The notes beneath the pieces are model-generated. The model made no database searches, was not told where the DNA came from, and saw only the letters and a program-made list of their open reading frames with translations. Made by a program: the position numbers and the translations under genes. From CAZELM01 sp964512995 (GTDB lineage Bacteria > CSSED10-310): a stretch of DNA of 64,000 nt. Location: assembly GCA_964512995.1 (NCBI GenBank), contig CAZELM010000007.1, forward strand, positions 62,001 to 126,000. The letters run 5' to 3'. This document shows, piece after piece, positions 43,267 to 53,300 of this stretch (positions are counted from its first letter, which is position 1; the number at the start of each line of letters is the position of its first letter).

Positions 43267-46200
43267 TCAGATATTCAAAATCCGTTCACAAACATCTTTC
43301 ATCTGAATATTCTCCAGCATACAAGAAAGATCTCTCATCGAGTAAAAAACAGCTCTTACAGGTTCTTGGATCAGAAAATTCTTTTTAAAGTCAGATTCGA
43401 CTTGTTTATTTATCGCTAAAAGCAAGTTAATAGCATTCCGATATGCCTGAAATGAAGCGGGATATCGCTTCTCCATAAACAAAGATCGTCCCACTTGTGC
43501 ATACATCCGCCACTGGTAAAGGTTATTCTCAAGTTTTCGAGCCAATTTCAATGCGGGTACGATTATTTTTCGTGATTCCCGAGCATCTTCATGGAGCAGG
43601 TAAATATCGGAAAGACGGTAGCGGCTTCGAAGAATGACTTCAGAGTCTCCCAATCGTGTCGCGTTTTCTACGTTCGCGACACCCAGGGTCCTCCCTTTGG
43701 TTAGTTCACCATTTAATGCATGGATGAGAGCGATATTTGCTTTTGCGGATACTTCTATCGACTTCAAACCGATACTTTCTGCTGAGCGGAGGGATGCATT
43801 GGCCATACTCAAAGCCAATTCGAGGTCACTTTTCTGGAGATACATATCTCCCATTTCTAAAAAGGTCGCTGCCGATAACCACCTGGCTCCCATCTCCTCC
43901 GCTCGTTTCATTGCTTCAGTAAAGTTCGATTCTGCTGATTCGTAAACTCCTTGTGCCACAAGCAGAGAGCCGATCGAAGCCAATGCGGTGACAATACCGG
44001 TCTGATCTCCCATTTTTCGAGAAATACTCAACGACTCCCGTAAGCTTTGCCCAGCGAGGCAAAATTGACCGCGATTCAGATAAAAAATCCCCAGGTTTCC
44101 CTGGATGGCTGCGATCGAGTACATATCTCCGATTTTTCTGGAAATATCCAAGGATTCCTCACAGCATTGCATGGCGACAGAGTTCTGGCCAGTCGATTGA
44201 TAAATCCCTGCCAGATTATTGAGTGCTTTTGCCACCCGATATTGATCATTCTGTTGTTTGTAGAGCTTGGTGGCTTCTTCCAGAAACGATGCTGCCTGAT
44301 CGAATTCTCCAATATAATAATAAACCATTCCGACATTCAGTTTGCTGCTGGCCAATCCTGATATCTGATCCAGTCGATTCATGATCTTATGAACCTGATG
44401 ATACGCTTCGATGGATTCTTGATATTGTCCCAGATTGGCCAATATGCCGGCAATATTCTCGATTGCGCAGGCCCGCTGGTATTCGTTTTCTTTGTTTTCG
44501 AGCTTTAGTTCCAGGAATTTCTTGAAACAATCCAATGCCCGGTGATATTCCCCCCGATCGGAGAGGATGCCACCCATGTAATAGTAACCGAGTGCCATTT
44601 CCGAATCCGACTGGTTTTTTCTGCCAAATTCCAAAATAAGCTCATATTCTTGGAGTGCTTCTGTAAAATGTCCCGTCATTTCGAAACTACGGCCGCGTAA
44701 CCGGTGAGCTTCCTTGTAATATTGGGCATATTCTTCAGGTGTCAACGTTGCGTTTGGCAAAATATCCAGCACTCTGGCCGCATAATTCTGTGTCGTCTGA
44801 GCCATATATGTGACGACTTTATTTGCTGCTTTCAGGTAATAATGAGCTGCTTTGTTATATTCCTGTGCGATATCGAAATGATAAGCAAGGCTCTCGCAAC
44901 GCTCCAGAGAATCTTCGCCATAGAGCTTGACAATGCTGTTTGCCACTTGTTGATGAATCCGGATTTTTCTTCGGCTTTGAAGCGAAACATACAGGACGCG
45001 GCAGATCATCTGATGCCGAAATCGATACGCCTGACCTCCAGATCCGGAGACTTCCTTAATGATATCCTCCCTGAGTGCTTCATCCAGCAAGTCCAGCAGT
45101 TCATCTTCATCTTTCTGAAGTACTTCACGCAGGAGTTCATACTCAAATTGTATCCCGATCACAGCGGCACGGGTCAGTACAACTTTTGTTTCTTCATCCA
45201 GCTTCTCCAGCCGCCGAATGATCAGATTCTGGATTCGCTCCGGAATTTTTAAAATCCCGGATGACGTTTTTTCAAAGCTGATGGCGGGGAAATCAACCGC
45301 TGTTTTGGAAAGATCAATGACCCATTCACCATTGAGCAGAGTCAGCACCTCATCTTCCAGCAGGTTTTTCACAATTTCTTCGATAAATAGCGGATTTCCG
45401 CCACTATCTTTATAAATTCCACCGACAATATCCGGAGAAATACGATGAGATCCCAGGAGGGCCTTCACTAAATCTTCAGTAGACTGCATTGAGAATGTTC
45501 CCAACACGATGTTCCGATAGTGACTGTACTGCTCCAAAGAACGCCGCAATTTTTTCCATCTCTGATCAGTCTTCACTTCTTCCGCACGCAACGCACCCAA
45601 GATAAACAATGGGACATTTGACCCGATATTTTCGGAAGAAAATCCTCGAACGAGAAAATGGATTAATTCCAGACTGAGATCATCCGCCCAGTGCAAATCC
45701 TCCAAGGTCAAAATTGTGATTTTATCACGCGCAATATTCTCAAAAATTGATTTAATGGCATCGAACACTCTCAGTTTTTCCTGGAGTGGCTCCATTTTAG
45801 CAGGAGGTGGTTGGCGGTTAATCCACTCGAGTTCATTGAACCGAGGACAGATCGATGCAACAATGGGTCCTGCACGGCCGACCATATGTCGGCCATATTC
45901 TTCGTCTTTTCCTTTAAGTCGATCAGCAATGCTCTCCAATGGCCGCAAAAATACACTGTAAGGGAATCGATCGATTTCTGATGATGATCCCTGCAGGACA
46001 CTATATCCATGCAATCTCGCAGTTGTGACCATCTCTTTCAACAAGAACGATTTTCCGATCCCGGTCTCCCCTTCTATCATTGTGATGTGTGGTTGACCGT
46101 GATAAACCTGTTCCAATTCAGATTTCAAATCATTTAACACCCCATCGCGACCAATTACTCCTGGAACGAATAGCACGGGTTTTGCGATGGTATCCATGAC

Positions 46201-47109
46201 AGCCGCCCGAAAATCCAGAACGGCCGTTGCGGAAACCACTTCTGGTTCAACCATTCGAGTAGGGTGGAGCCATTGTTTCAACTCATCAGAGACTTCTATG
46301 ACGGTACTGGGTCTTCGGGCAGGTTCTTTTTGCAGCATTCTCAACACCAGGTATTCGAGTTCCCGGGGAATATTCTGATTAAATTCAGATGGCGGTACAG
46401 GCGGCTCATTGATATGTTTCATAAAAATCTGAAGAATGCTTGCACCGATAAATGGCAATCGCCCTGCCAATGCCTCATAAAAAATGACACCCAATGAATA
46501 GATATCGGATCGATGATCCAACGATTTTCCCATGCCTTGTTCGGGTGACATATAGGCAACGGTTCCGACAAAGGTTCCGGTCTGAGTCAAGGTTTCCTGG
46601 AGAATATCTTTCTCTTTGATCAATCCAAAATCCATGAGTTTCACTTGGCCGGTTTCCGTACGCATGATATTGGCAGGCTTTAGATCTCGATGAACAATAC
46701 GTTTGGAATGAATATATTTCAAAGGCTCACAGATTTCGATCAGCAATTCCACAAGGTTATGAAAAGCCGGTTTAGTCTGTGGAACTTCTGACATCGTGTC
46801 AGAATCCACAGTTGATGTTTGAAAAACGGTTTTCAGATCACCCCCACGGATAAATTCCATCGTATAATACACCCGCTCATCAAACTCCCCAAAATGATAT
46901 ACTTTCGCTATATTCGGGTGATCCAGCCGGGACATGGACCTGAACTCCCTTTTGAACCGAAGCACATTCTGATTTTCGAGGAGGATTTTCAATGCGACAG
47001 GTTCGGGATACGTGGGTTCTTCTACACAGAAAACTTCACACGTTCCACCCTGACCGAGTTTTTTTAAAATATTGAAAGTCCCCCATGAATTTCCTGGACT
47101 GATTTTCAT
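43267..47109 (-). CDS. Ser/Thr kinase fused to AAA ATPase and TPR repeats
   Basis: A 1280-residue PknK/MalT-like regulator. Residues about 8-270 are a Hanks kinase: GQGGTCEVF, VALKILLEN, HRDLKPAN near 140, MDFGLIK, GTVAYMSPEQG. About 310-620 is a STAND-type AAA ATPase with Walker A GETGIGKS near 352 and Walker B ILTLEDLHWAD. From about 770 to 1240 there are many TPRs (for example SEMALGYYYMGGILSDRGEYHRALDCF). No C-terminal DNA-binding domain is visible, unlike MalT or PknK. It is likely soluble and acts as a phosphorylation hub. Divergent from gpsA across 234 bases. Confidence 0.92.
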   Translation of the reverse strand: MKISPGNSWGTFNILKKLGQGGTCEVFCVEEPTYPEPVALKILLENQNVLRFKREFRSMSRLDHPNIAKVYHFGEFDERVYYTMEFIRGGDLKTVFQTSTVDSDTMSEVPQTKPAFHNLVELLIEICEPLKYIHSKRIVHRDLKPANIMRTETGQVKLMDFGLIKEKDILQETLTQTGTFVGTVAYMSPEQGMGKSLDHRSDIYSLGVIFYEALAGRLPFIGASILQIFMKHINEPPVPPSEFNQNIPRELEYLVLRMLQKEPARRPSTVIEVSDELKQWLHPTRMVEPEVVSATAVLDFRAAVMDTIAKPVLFVPGVIGRDGVLNDLKSELEQVYHGQPHITMIEGETGIGKSFLLKEMVTTARLHGYSVLQGSSSEIDRFPYSVFLRPLESIADRLKGKDEEYGRHMVGRAGPIVASICPRFNELEWINRQPPPAKMEPLQEKLRVFDAIKSIFENIARDKITILTLEDLHWADDLSLELIHFLVRGFSSENIGSNVPLFILGALRAEEVKTDQRWKKLRRSLEQYSHYRNIVLGTFSMQSTEDLVKALLGSHRISPDIVGGIYKDSGGNPLFIEEIVKNLLEDEVLTLLNGEWVIDLSKTAVDFPAISFEKTSSGILKIPERIQNLIIRRLEKLDEETKVVLTRAAVIGIQFEYELLREVLQKDEDELLDLLDEALREDIIKEVSGSGGQAYRFRHQMICRVLYVSLQSRRKIRIHQQVANSIVKLYGEDSLERCESLAYHFDIAQEYNKAAHYYLKAANKVVTYMAQTTQNYAARVLDILPNATLTPEEYAQYYKEAHRLRGRSFEMTGHFTEALQEYELILEFGRKNQSDSEMALGYYYMGGILSDRGEYHRALDCFKKFLELKLENKENEYQRACAIENIAGILANLGQYQESIEAYHQVHKIMNRLDQISGLASSKLNVGMVYYYIGEFDQAASFLEEATKLYKQQNDQYRVAKALNNLAGIYQSTGQNSVAMQCCEESLDISRKIGDMYSIAAIQGNLGIFYLNRGQFCLAGQSLRESLSISRKMGDQTGIVTALASIGSLLVAQGVYESAESNFTEAMKRAEEMGARWLSAATFLEMGDMYLQKSDLELALSMANASLRSAESIGLKSIEVSAKANIALIHALNGELTKGRTLGVANVENATRLGDSEVILRSRYRLSDIYLLHEDARESRKIIVPALKLARKLENNLYQWRMYAQVGRSLFMEKRYPASFQAYRNAINLLLAINKQVESDFKKNFLIQEPVRAVFYSMRDLSCMLENIQMKDVCERILNI

Positions 47110-47242
47110 CTGTTCCTATCCATAAAAAAGCCGTGAAAGTTCACTGCTCGCTGATATCAGCCGCCACTATATCTGCTGACGAAATATCACCTCGAAGTAA
47201 AAGAAACTTAGTAAGCAAAGTCAAGTCATAAAAATGGAATAG

Positions 47243-47271
47243 TTGTATATTTGAACCGTTCGGTTTATGAT
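47243..47271 (+). promoter_or_regulatory. Candidate sigma-70 promoter for gpsA
   Basis: TTGTAT at 47243-47248, spacer 17, TATGAT at 47266-47271, about 73 bases before the gpsA ATG. The -10 box matches 5 of 6. A small palindrome AACCGTTCGGTT lies in the spacer. Confidence 0.35.
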
Positions 47272-47343
47272 TCTCAGGCAGTGATCGGGCAAATGTAATC
47301 TATCAAATGGCATGATGATTTTGGAACGGGAGGGAAATGGGGA

Positions 47344-48378
47344 ATGCAATTACAGCCAATTGCAGTAGTTGGAGCTGGAAGCTGGGGAACTGCCTTGACT
47401 TTACTCCTCTCCCGGAAAGGATTTCCTGTTCGACTCTGGATATATGAGCCGGAACTGATATGGATTATCAAAGAGAAACACGAAAATTCATACTATCTTC
47501 CAGGCTATCGGATCCCTGAAATTGTCACCCCAAGCCATTCTTTCGAAGAAACACTACAGGATGTCTCGATGATCTTCTGGGTTACACCAAGCCACACCAT
47601 CCGTCAGACTCTGTTGCAGGCACTCCCCTTTATCTCACCGGGCAGTATTTTTATTGGAGCGAGCAAAGGAATTGAAAATGATACTCTTCTCAGAGTCAGC
47701 CAAATCGTTGAACATGTCGTCCCTCAAAATGTCTCACTTCGATATCTCACACTTTCCGGCCCGACATTTGCGACAGAGGTAGCAAACGGACAACCAACGA
47801 CCGCTGTGGTTGCCGGTAAGGATGAACAGGCTGCCAGAATCGTTCAGTCAACCTTGAATACAAACTCCTTCCGGGTCTATATCAATCAGGATCATATCGG
47901 CGTGGAGTTGGGAGGAGCTTTGAAGAATATTATTGCGATCGCCGCAGGGATCACCAAAGGGATTGGACTGGGTTCGAACAGCCGCGCCGCCTTGATCACA
48001 CGGGGATTATGGGAGATGACACGGCTCGGTAAAGCGGCGGGAGCGGATCCGATGACCTTCCTGGGACTCGCAGGGATCGGAGATCTGGTATTGACCTGCG
48101 ATGGAACAGAAAGCAGAAATTTCAAAACCGGATATCGAATTGGCCAAGGTGAATCAGTGGAAGAAATTCAACAAAGCATGCGAATGGTAGCCGAAGGTGT
48201 TAAAACGACAAAATCTGTGCGTGAACTGGCAAAAAAACTGTCCGTAGAAATGCCGATCACAGAACAGGTCTACCAGGTGTTATATCATCGTAAATCCCCG
48301 CATGATGCCGTGAGAGAGCTCATGACGAGAAGCTTGAAGTCTGAGCACCAGATGGAATATATGATTCCAGAAGAATAG
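47344..48378 (+). CDS. gpsA: Glycerol-3-phosphate dehydrogenase [NAD(P)+]
   Basis: A 344-residue enzyme reducing dihydroxyacetone phosphate to sn-glycerol-3-phosphate for phospholipids. NAD(P) loop GAGSWG is at residues 10-15. Family motifs include GASKGIENDTLLRVSQIVE, LSGPTFATEVANGQPT, GVELGGALKNIIAIAAGI (catalytic Lys), LGLAGIGDLVLTCDGTESRN and MPITEQVYQVLY. Length is standard. It begins a short run with spoVG (46 bases later) and pmbA. Confidence 0.97.
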   Translation: MQLQPIAVVGAGSWGTALTLLLSRKGFPVRLWIYEPELIWIIKEKHENSYYLPGYRIPEIVTPSHSFEETLQDVSMIFWVTPSHTIRQTLLQALPFISPGSIFIGASKGIENDTLLRVSQIVEHVVPQNVSLRYLTLSGPTFATEVANGQPTTAVVAGKDEQAARIVQSTLNTNSFRVYINQDHIGVELGGALKNIIAIAAGITKGIGLGSNSRAALITRGLWEMTRLGKAAGADPMTFLGLAGIGDLVLTCDGTESRNFKTGYRIGQGESVEEIQQSMRMVAEGVKTTKSVRELAKKLSVEMPITEQVYQVLYHRKSPHDAVRELMTRSLKSEHQMEYMIPEE

Positions 48379-48424
48379 TTACTGCCGGATCAATGGTCAG
48401 AAACGAACAGAATGGAGCATACGC

Positions 48425-48727
48425 ATGGAAGTGACAGATATACGAATTTATCCTTTTGATGTCGGTCGGCGGGATCAATCGATCATTGCGTATGCAGAAG
48501 TTGTTATCGATCATGTGTTGGTGATTCGTGGCATACGGATCATCCAGTCCAAATCCGGAGGCTTCTTTTTGGGGATGCCATCAGTCCGAACCAAAACCGG
48601 AGAATATCGGGATATCATCATGTTCAAGGACCGCAATGTGGAATTACACTTTCGTGAAAAAGTTCTGGAATCGTATCGCAATGCAGAGAGTAATGGTAAC
48701 AATCAGGCAAATAAGGAGGAGTATTGA
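48425..48727 (+). CDS. spoVG: SpoVG family RNA-binding regulator
   Basis: A 100-residue SpoVG protein: MEVTDIRIYPFD, then IAYAEVVIDHVLVIRGIRII, GGFFLGMPSVRTKTGEYRDI and FREKVLESYRNA. In Firmicutes and spirochaetes SpoVG binds RNA and DNA and affects division or development; no sporulation gene is present here, so the name reflects the family only. ATG after GGAG. Its stop lies 2 bases before the pmbA ATG. Confidence 0.94.
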   Translation: MEVTDIRIYPFDVGRRDQSIIAYAEVVIDHVLVIRGIRIIQSKSGGFFLGMPSVRTKTGEYRDIIMFKDRNVELHFREKVLESYRNAESNGNNQANKEEY

Positions 48728-48729
48728 TC

Positions 48730-50091
48730 ATGGAAACAAAACATCAGACGAGTATCTTAGAACGCCTTCTCGAACGGGGGAATCTGGTTGCTGACCGGAC
48801 GGAAGTTTTTAAGATGGAGTTGAACTCGTTATCCGCTGGTTTTCGGAATGGACAACTTCGTGAAATTCAAGAATCTCAAGATGCCGGACTCTGCTTGCGT
48901 ATTATAAAAAATGGAAAGATCGCTCAAGTAACAACATCCAATATGGATACGGCTCTGACGCTGCCTGAGAAAGCCGTTGAATTAGTTACATTTGGTGAGT
49001 CGGTTGATTTCGATTTTCCGGGTGAGCCTGTCCAGGGATCGGTGCAGATGGGTGAGTCTGCGGATCGCGATATGGATTATATGGTGGATAGCGGCAGAAG
49101 AATTGTCGATAAAATTAAAACATATGATCCCCTTTTGATCCCATCCGCGAGTTCCAGTGTTGAATCATTGACGATTACGATATTGAACAGCAGTGGGTTT
49201 CATCAGTCTTATACGCAACACTCCTTTGGAACCTCCGCGATTGCCGTATTAGCCGAAGAAGGCAATATTTTGACCACCTATCACGCTGAATCTGGACAGA
49301 AGCGATGTACCGATCCGGAAAAATTCGCAGATCGCGTGATCGAGATGGTCAAGATCGGAAGAAGGAATGTCTCCTTTAAAACCGAAACACTCCCTGTTTT
49401 GTTCACTCCCAGAGCGGTCTCGGATATTATGGCAACGTTGGGTGCTGCAATCTCAGGATCAGCGATTATCAAGAAGACATCCCCTCTGACAGGAAAAATC
49501 GGTGAACAGATACTTCATAAATCCGTTTCCATCATTGATGATGGATTGTATCCGTTCGCAAATGGCACCCAACCTTTTGATGATGAAGGCGTTCCATGCC
49601 AGCGGAAATATCTGATCGAGAACGGTGTTTTGAAAAACTATCTGCTGGATCTCAAATCTGCAAAAAAACTTGGAATGGCTCCCACAGGAAATGGATTCCG
49701 ATTTAAGCCATTGATTCAGAGCCGTGGATATGTATTTGCACCCTACCCGATGTTCACAAACCTGATCCTGCTACCGGGTCCCCGCAGCTCCCAGGAAATC
49801 CTGACTCAAATGGATCGCGTGGTCTTGATTGATCAACTGGCGGGTGTTTTGCTGGGCAATCTGATCAATGGAGACTGGTCTGGGAATCTGGAGTATGGTA
49901 TTTTGTACGAACATGGCGAACCGGTCGGCCGGATAAAAAATGCGATGACAAGTGGGAATTTTTATACGATGTTCAAAGATCAGTATCTGGAAAGCTCTTC
50001 CGACCGAGAATGGGTTCAAGGATGGGGTGGCAGCAGCAGTTCCAGTTTATTCCCATATATTTTATTTGATATGATGACGATATCTGCGTGA
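48730..50091 (+). CDS. pmbA: PmbA/TldE-type metalloprotease subunit
   Basis: A 453-residue protein of the TldD/PmbA family. It has the PmbA-type core (LFTPRAVSDIMATLGAAISG, SPLTGKIGEQI, IDDGLYPFANGTQPFDDEGVP, ENGVLKNYLLDLKSAKKLG) and the C-terminal GNLINGDWSGNLEYGILYEHGEPVGRIKNA, and lacks the HExxxH of TldD. PmbA/TldE partners TldD in peptide processing (e.g. microcin or PQQ-type maturation); no tldD is in the window. AGGAGG directs the ATG at 48730, with a TTG two codons before overlapping the spoVG stop. Confidence 0.93.
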   Translation: METKHQTSILERLLERGNLVADRTEVFKMELNSLSAGFRNGQLREIQESQDAGLCLRIIKNGKIAQVTTSNMDTALTLPEKAVELVTFGESVDFDFPGEPVQGSVQMGESADRDMDYMVDSGRRIVDKIKTYDPLLIPSASSSVESLTITILNSSGFHQSYTQHSFGTSAIAVLAEEGNILTTYHAESGQKRCTDPEKFADRVIEMVKIGRRNVSFKTETLPVLFTPRAVSDIMATLGAAISGSAIIKKTSPLTGKIGEQILHKSVSIIDDGLYPFANGTQPFDDEGVPCQRKYLIENGVLKNYLLDLKSAKKLGMAPTGNGFRFKPLIQSRGYVFAPYPMFTNLILLPGPRSSQEILTQMDRVVLIDQLAGVLLGNLINGDWSGNLEYGILYEHGEPVGRIKNAMTSGNFYTMFKDQYLESSSDREWVQGWGGSSSSSLFPYILFDMMTISA

Positions 50092-50290
50092 TTCCGGCGT
50101 TGCCGCCACAACCCTTTTGCCAGTTACATCTGGATCGTAGCAATTCGATGAATCCCGTTGAACGCGCCAAATATCTTGGCTGAAGCAGAAAAAATACTTA
50201 GTTCGTATCCAACAAATTGGTTCATCCATTAATCATATATAATTATTGATAGTATCACTGTACATCGTCATTACGATTATTCAGCGTATC

Positions 50291-50306
50291 TGGTTCATTT
50301 TTTGCA
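50291..50306 (+). promoter_or_regulatory. Sigma-54 (RpoN) promoter candidate
   Basis: TGGTTCATTTTTTGCA has GG at 50292-50293 and GC at 50304-50305 with exactly 10 bases between, and the TTTTTTGC centre matches the -12 element. It points to the secreted metallopeptidase starting at 50372. The rest of the 280-base gap after pmbA shows nothing else I can name. Confidence 0.6.
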
Positions 50307-50371
50307 TTTTTCTAGGGAGCCCTTCAATCTGAATTGAGTGGTAACTTTGTCATAATTAAGGAGATTCAATC

Positions 50372-53300
50372 ATGCAGTATTGCTCTAACCGTCATTATAC
50401 GATGCGCTGTCTGTGGTTTGTGATCATGATCATGACTGCCTGGAATCGCATATCGGCCTTCGTTCCGCCAGACGATAACAACCTGGCAAAACTGTTACTG
50501 GTTCGACCCGATGTGGACATCCTTGTTCAGCCATCGCTTCAATCCATACTTCCCAGCAATGGTGATCCCATTCAAAATCCTGCGTTACAGGAGTTCCTGA
50601 GTGAAAATGGGTACCAATGGGAGATACAATGGGATCTCCGTTCGGATCGCCCCGAAATCATATCCGGAAGTGGTATCCCATTCATCCCCGGCCCCGGGAA
50701 TAGTTTAACGCTTGAACAACTCCAATGGAACAATAAACCCGTTTCTCAAATCGATCGGGAACTGATCATCGATATGGCCTATCATTTTATTATGGAACAG
50801 AATTCCCTGTTGAAAGCAAACCCGGATAATCTCCGCGTGAACGAATTGAATACACAGAAATTCGGTGAAAATAATCGTTTATGGTTTATTCATTTCCAGC
50901 AATACCATGATGGGATTCCAGTCAAAGATTCGGATCTTTTTATTCGAGTGAATGCGGGTAACATCATCCAGTTTGGAACGCACCGGTATTTCCCGGTGCA
51001 GCCGGATCTGAGTTCCAAGCCAGCCATCCACTCGGATGACGCGCTTGAAATCGCCATTCAACATGCCGAAACAGTCATTCCGGGCGATCTGGATATCATC
51101 ATGCCTCCAGAACTGGTATGGATTCAAACATTCACATCCGATGACATCAAAAAACCGGGTGAACCGTTCACAGGCACACCGGGACAAGGTTATTCTCATC
51201 GATTAGTTTGGGAACTGAAGTTTCGAATCGCTCCATATCGCGAAACCTGGTTTGCTACGATTGATGCCCAATCCGGCAACATTCTTTCCTTTTTAGACGA
51301 TAACAAATACGAATCCGTTTCCGGTGGTGTCTATCCGGTCACGAACATCGATCCCGAGATTCAACTCCCCTTTCCTTTCACAACAACCTCTCAAGGGGAA
51401 GCAACATCCGGAGGGCGATTCAATTATTCAGGGGGATCCGTAACAAGCACATTGAATGGCCGGTATGTTCAGATCAGTGACGATTGCGGTTCAATCAATT
51501 TATCCAGTTCCGGTGACCTGGATTTTGGAATGAGTGGTGGAGACGACTGCACAACCCCCGGATTCGGAGGTTCTGGAAATACCCATTCTGCCCGATCCTG
51601 TTTTTATCATGTCAATCAGATCATGTTCAAAGGAAGAGGTTATCTGCCTTCAAATACCTGGTTGACGGCAAAACTCCGATCCAATGTCAACATTGATGAT
51701 GTATGCAATGCATATTGGGATGGATCATCGATCAATTTTTTCAAGTCAGGAGGAGGTTGTTCCAATACCGGCGAGATTGCATCGGTATTCCTGCATGAAT
51801 GGGGTCATGGACTGGATTATAACACCGGAACACCATCCAGCGAGATGGCATCAGCGGAAGCACTTGCGGATTCGATGAGTTTTCTTCAAACCCACATTTC
51901 CTGCATCGGACATAACTTCCATCCCAGCTATCCCTGTGATTTCGGATGTGACTCCAATTGCACAGGCGTTCGTGATGCAGCGGTTCGGCCATTTGTGCGA
52001 CCTTCAAACATACATCAAACTCCGGCCAATTGCGACCGTTGGGAATGCCCTTATTGGGACTACAATGGAATCATGGGATACGAAGGTCATTGTGAGGCAT
52101 TGATTTCAGGAGGAGCAATCTGGGATGCCGCGAACAAGCTGGCCGCTGAGTATGGTGCTGCTGGATGGGCGCTGGCAAACCGGATATTTTTTGAAACGAT
52201 GGGAGATGCTGGAGCAGCCTATCAGATCCAGTCGGGTGGAACCTGTAATCCAAATGCAACGATCAATGGATGCGGGAGTCGCAATTGGTATACTGTCTGG
52301 CTGGCTGCAGATGATGACAATGGCAATTTATCCGATGGGACCCCCAATGGATGTCTGATTTGGGATGCGTTCAATGACCATGGGATCGCTTGTGGCAATC
52401 GACCGGTCTGTTATACGGCTTGCGGCGACCTGGATGCTCCGGTCCTGGCAGTCGCCGGCGGGAATAACTCCGCAACCCTGATATGGCCCTCGGTTCCAGG
52501 CGCTCAATCATATATCATTTACCGAAATACACTCGGCTGTGATTTCGAGATGAATATCATTGGTCAGACTTCAGAAACCCAATATACAGACGCTTCCGTC
52601 GCAAATGATTTTACTTATTATTATGCTGTTCAGGCGACGGGATTGAATGATGCCTGCCGATCCAATTTTTCCAATTGTATGAGTATCGAGATAACCGGGT
52701 GCATCAATCCCCCGCTCGCGGAAGCAGGACCGAATCAATCCGCCTGCCCCGGCGATGCAGTGCCGTTAGGGGGAACTCCGACAGGTTCCGGCGGACAGCC
52801 TCCTTTTCAATACATCTGGACACCGGGTGATTATCGTGATGCCAATCCTGTCGTATATCCCGAATTAACGACTGTATATACGGTTATGGTGATCGATGCG
52901 ATCGGTTGTATTGGAGTGGACACAGTCACTGTCACGGTCGATGCGCCACCGGTCGATGCAGGAGCTGACCAAATCCTCTGTTCCGGTTATTGTGTTCAGA
53001 TCGGTTCTTCACCGGTTCCAGGTTATTCCTATTCCTGGACTCCCCAAACCGGGTTGGATGATCCCTATCGATCGAATCCGATGGCGTGTGTGAGTGAAAA
53101 CATAACTTATACCCTCGTTGTCACCGCTCCCGGATATCAGTGTCATGGAAGAGACAGGGTGACGCTTCATGTGGATTCACCCGTTCTGGAATATATCGAC
53201 AATCAGATCATCAGTGATTCAGGAGATGCAGATGGGGCTTGGGAGTCCGGCGAACGTGTGGAGATTCAAATAATGATCAGCAATGCATCTGATCTGACTG

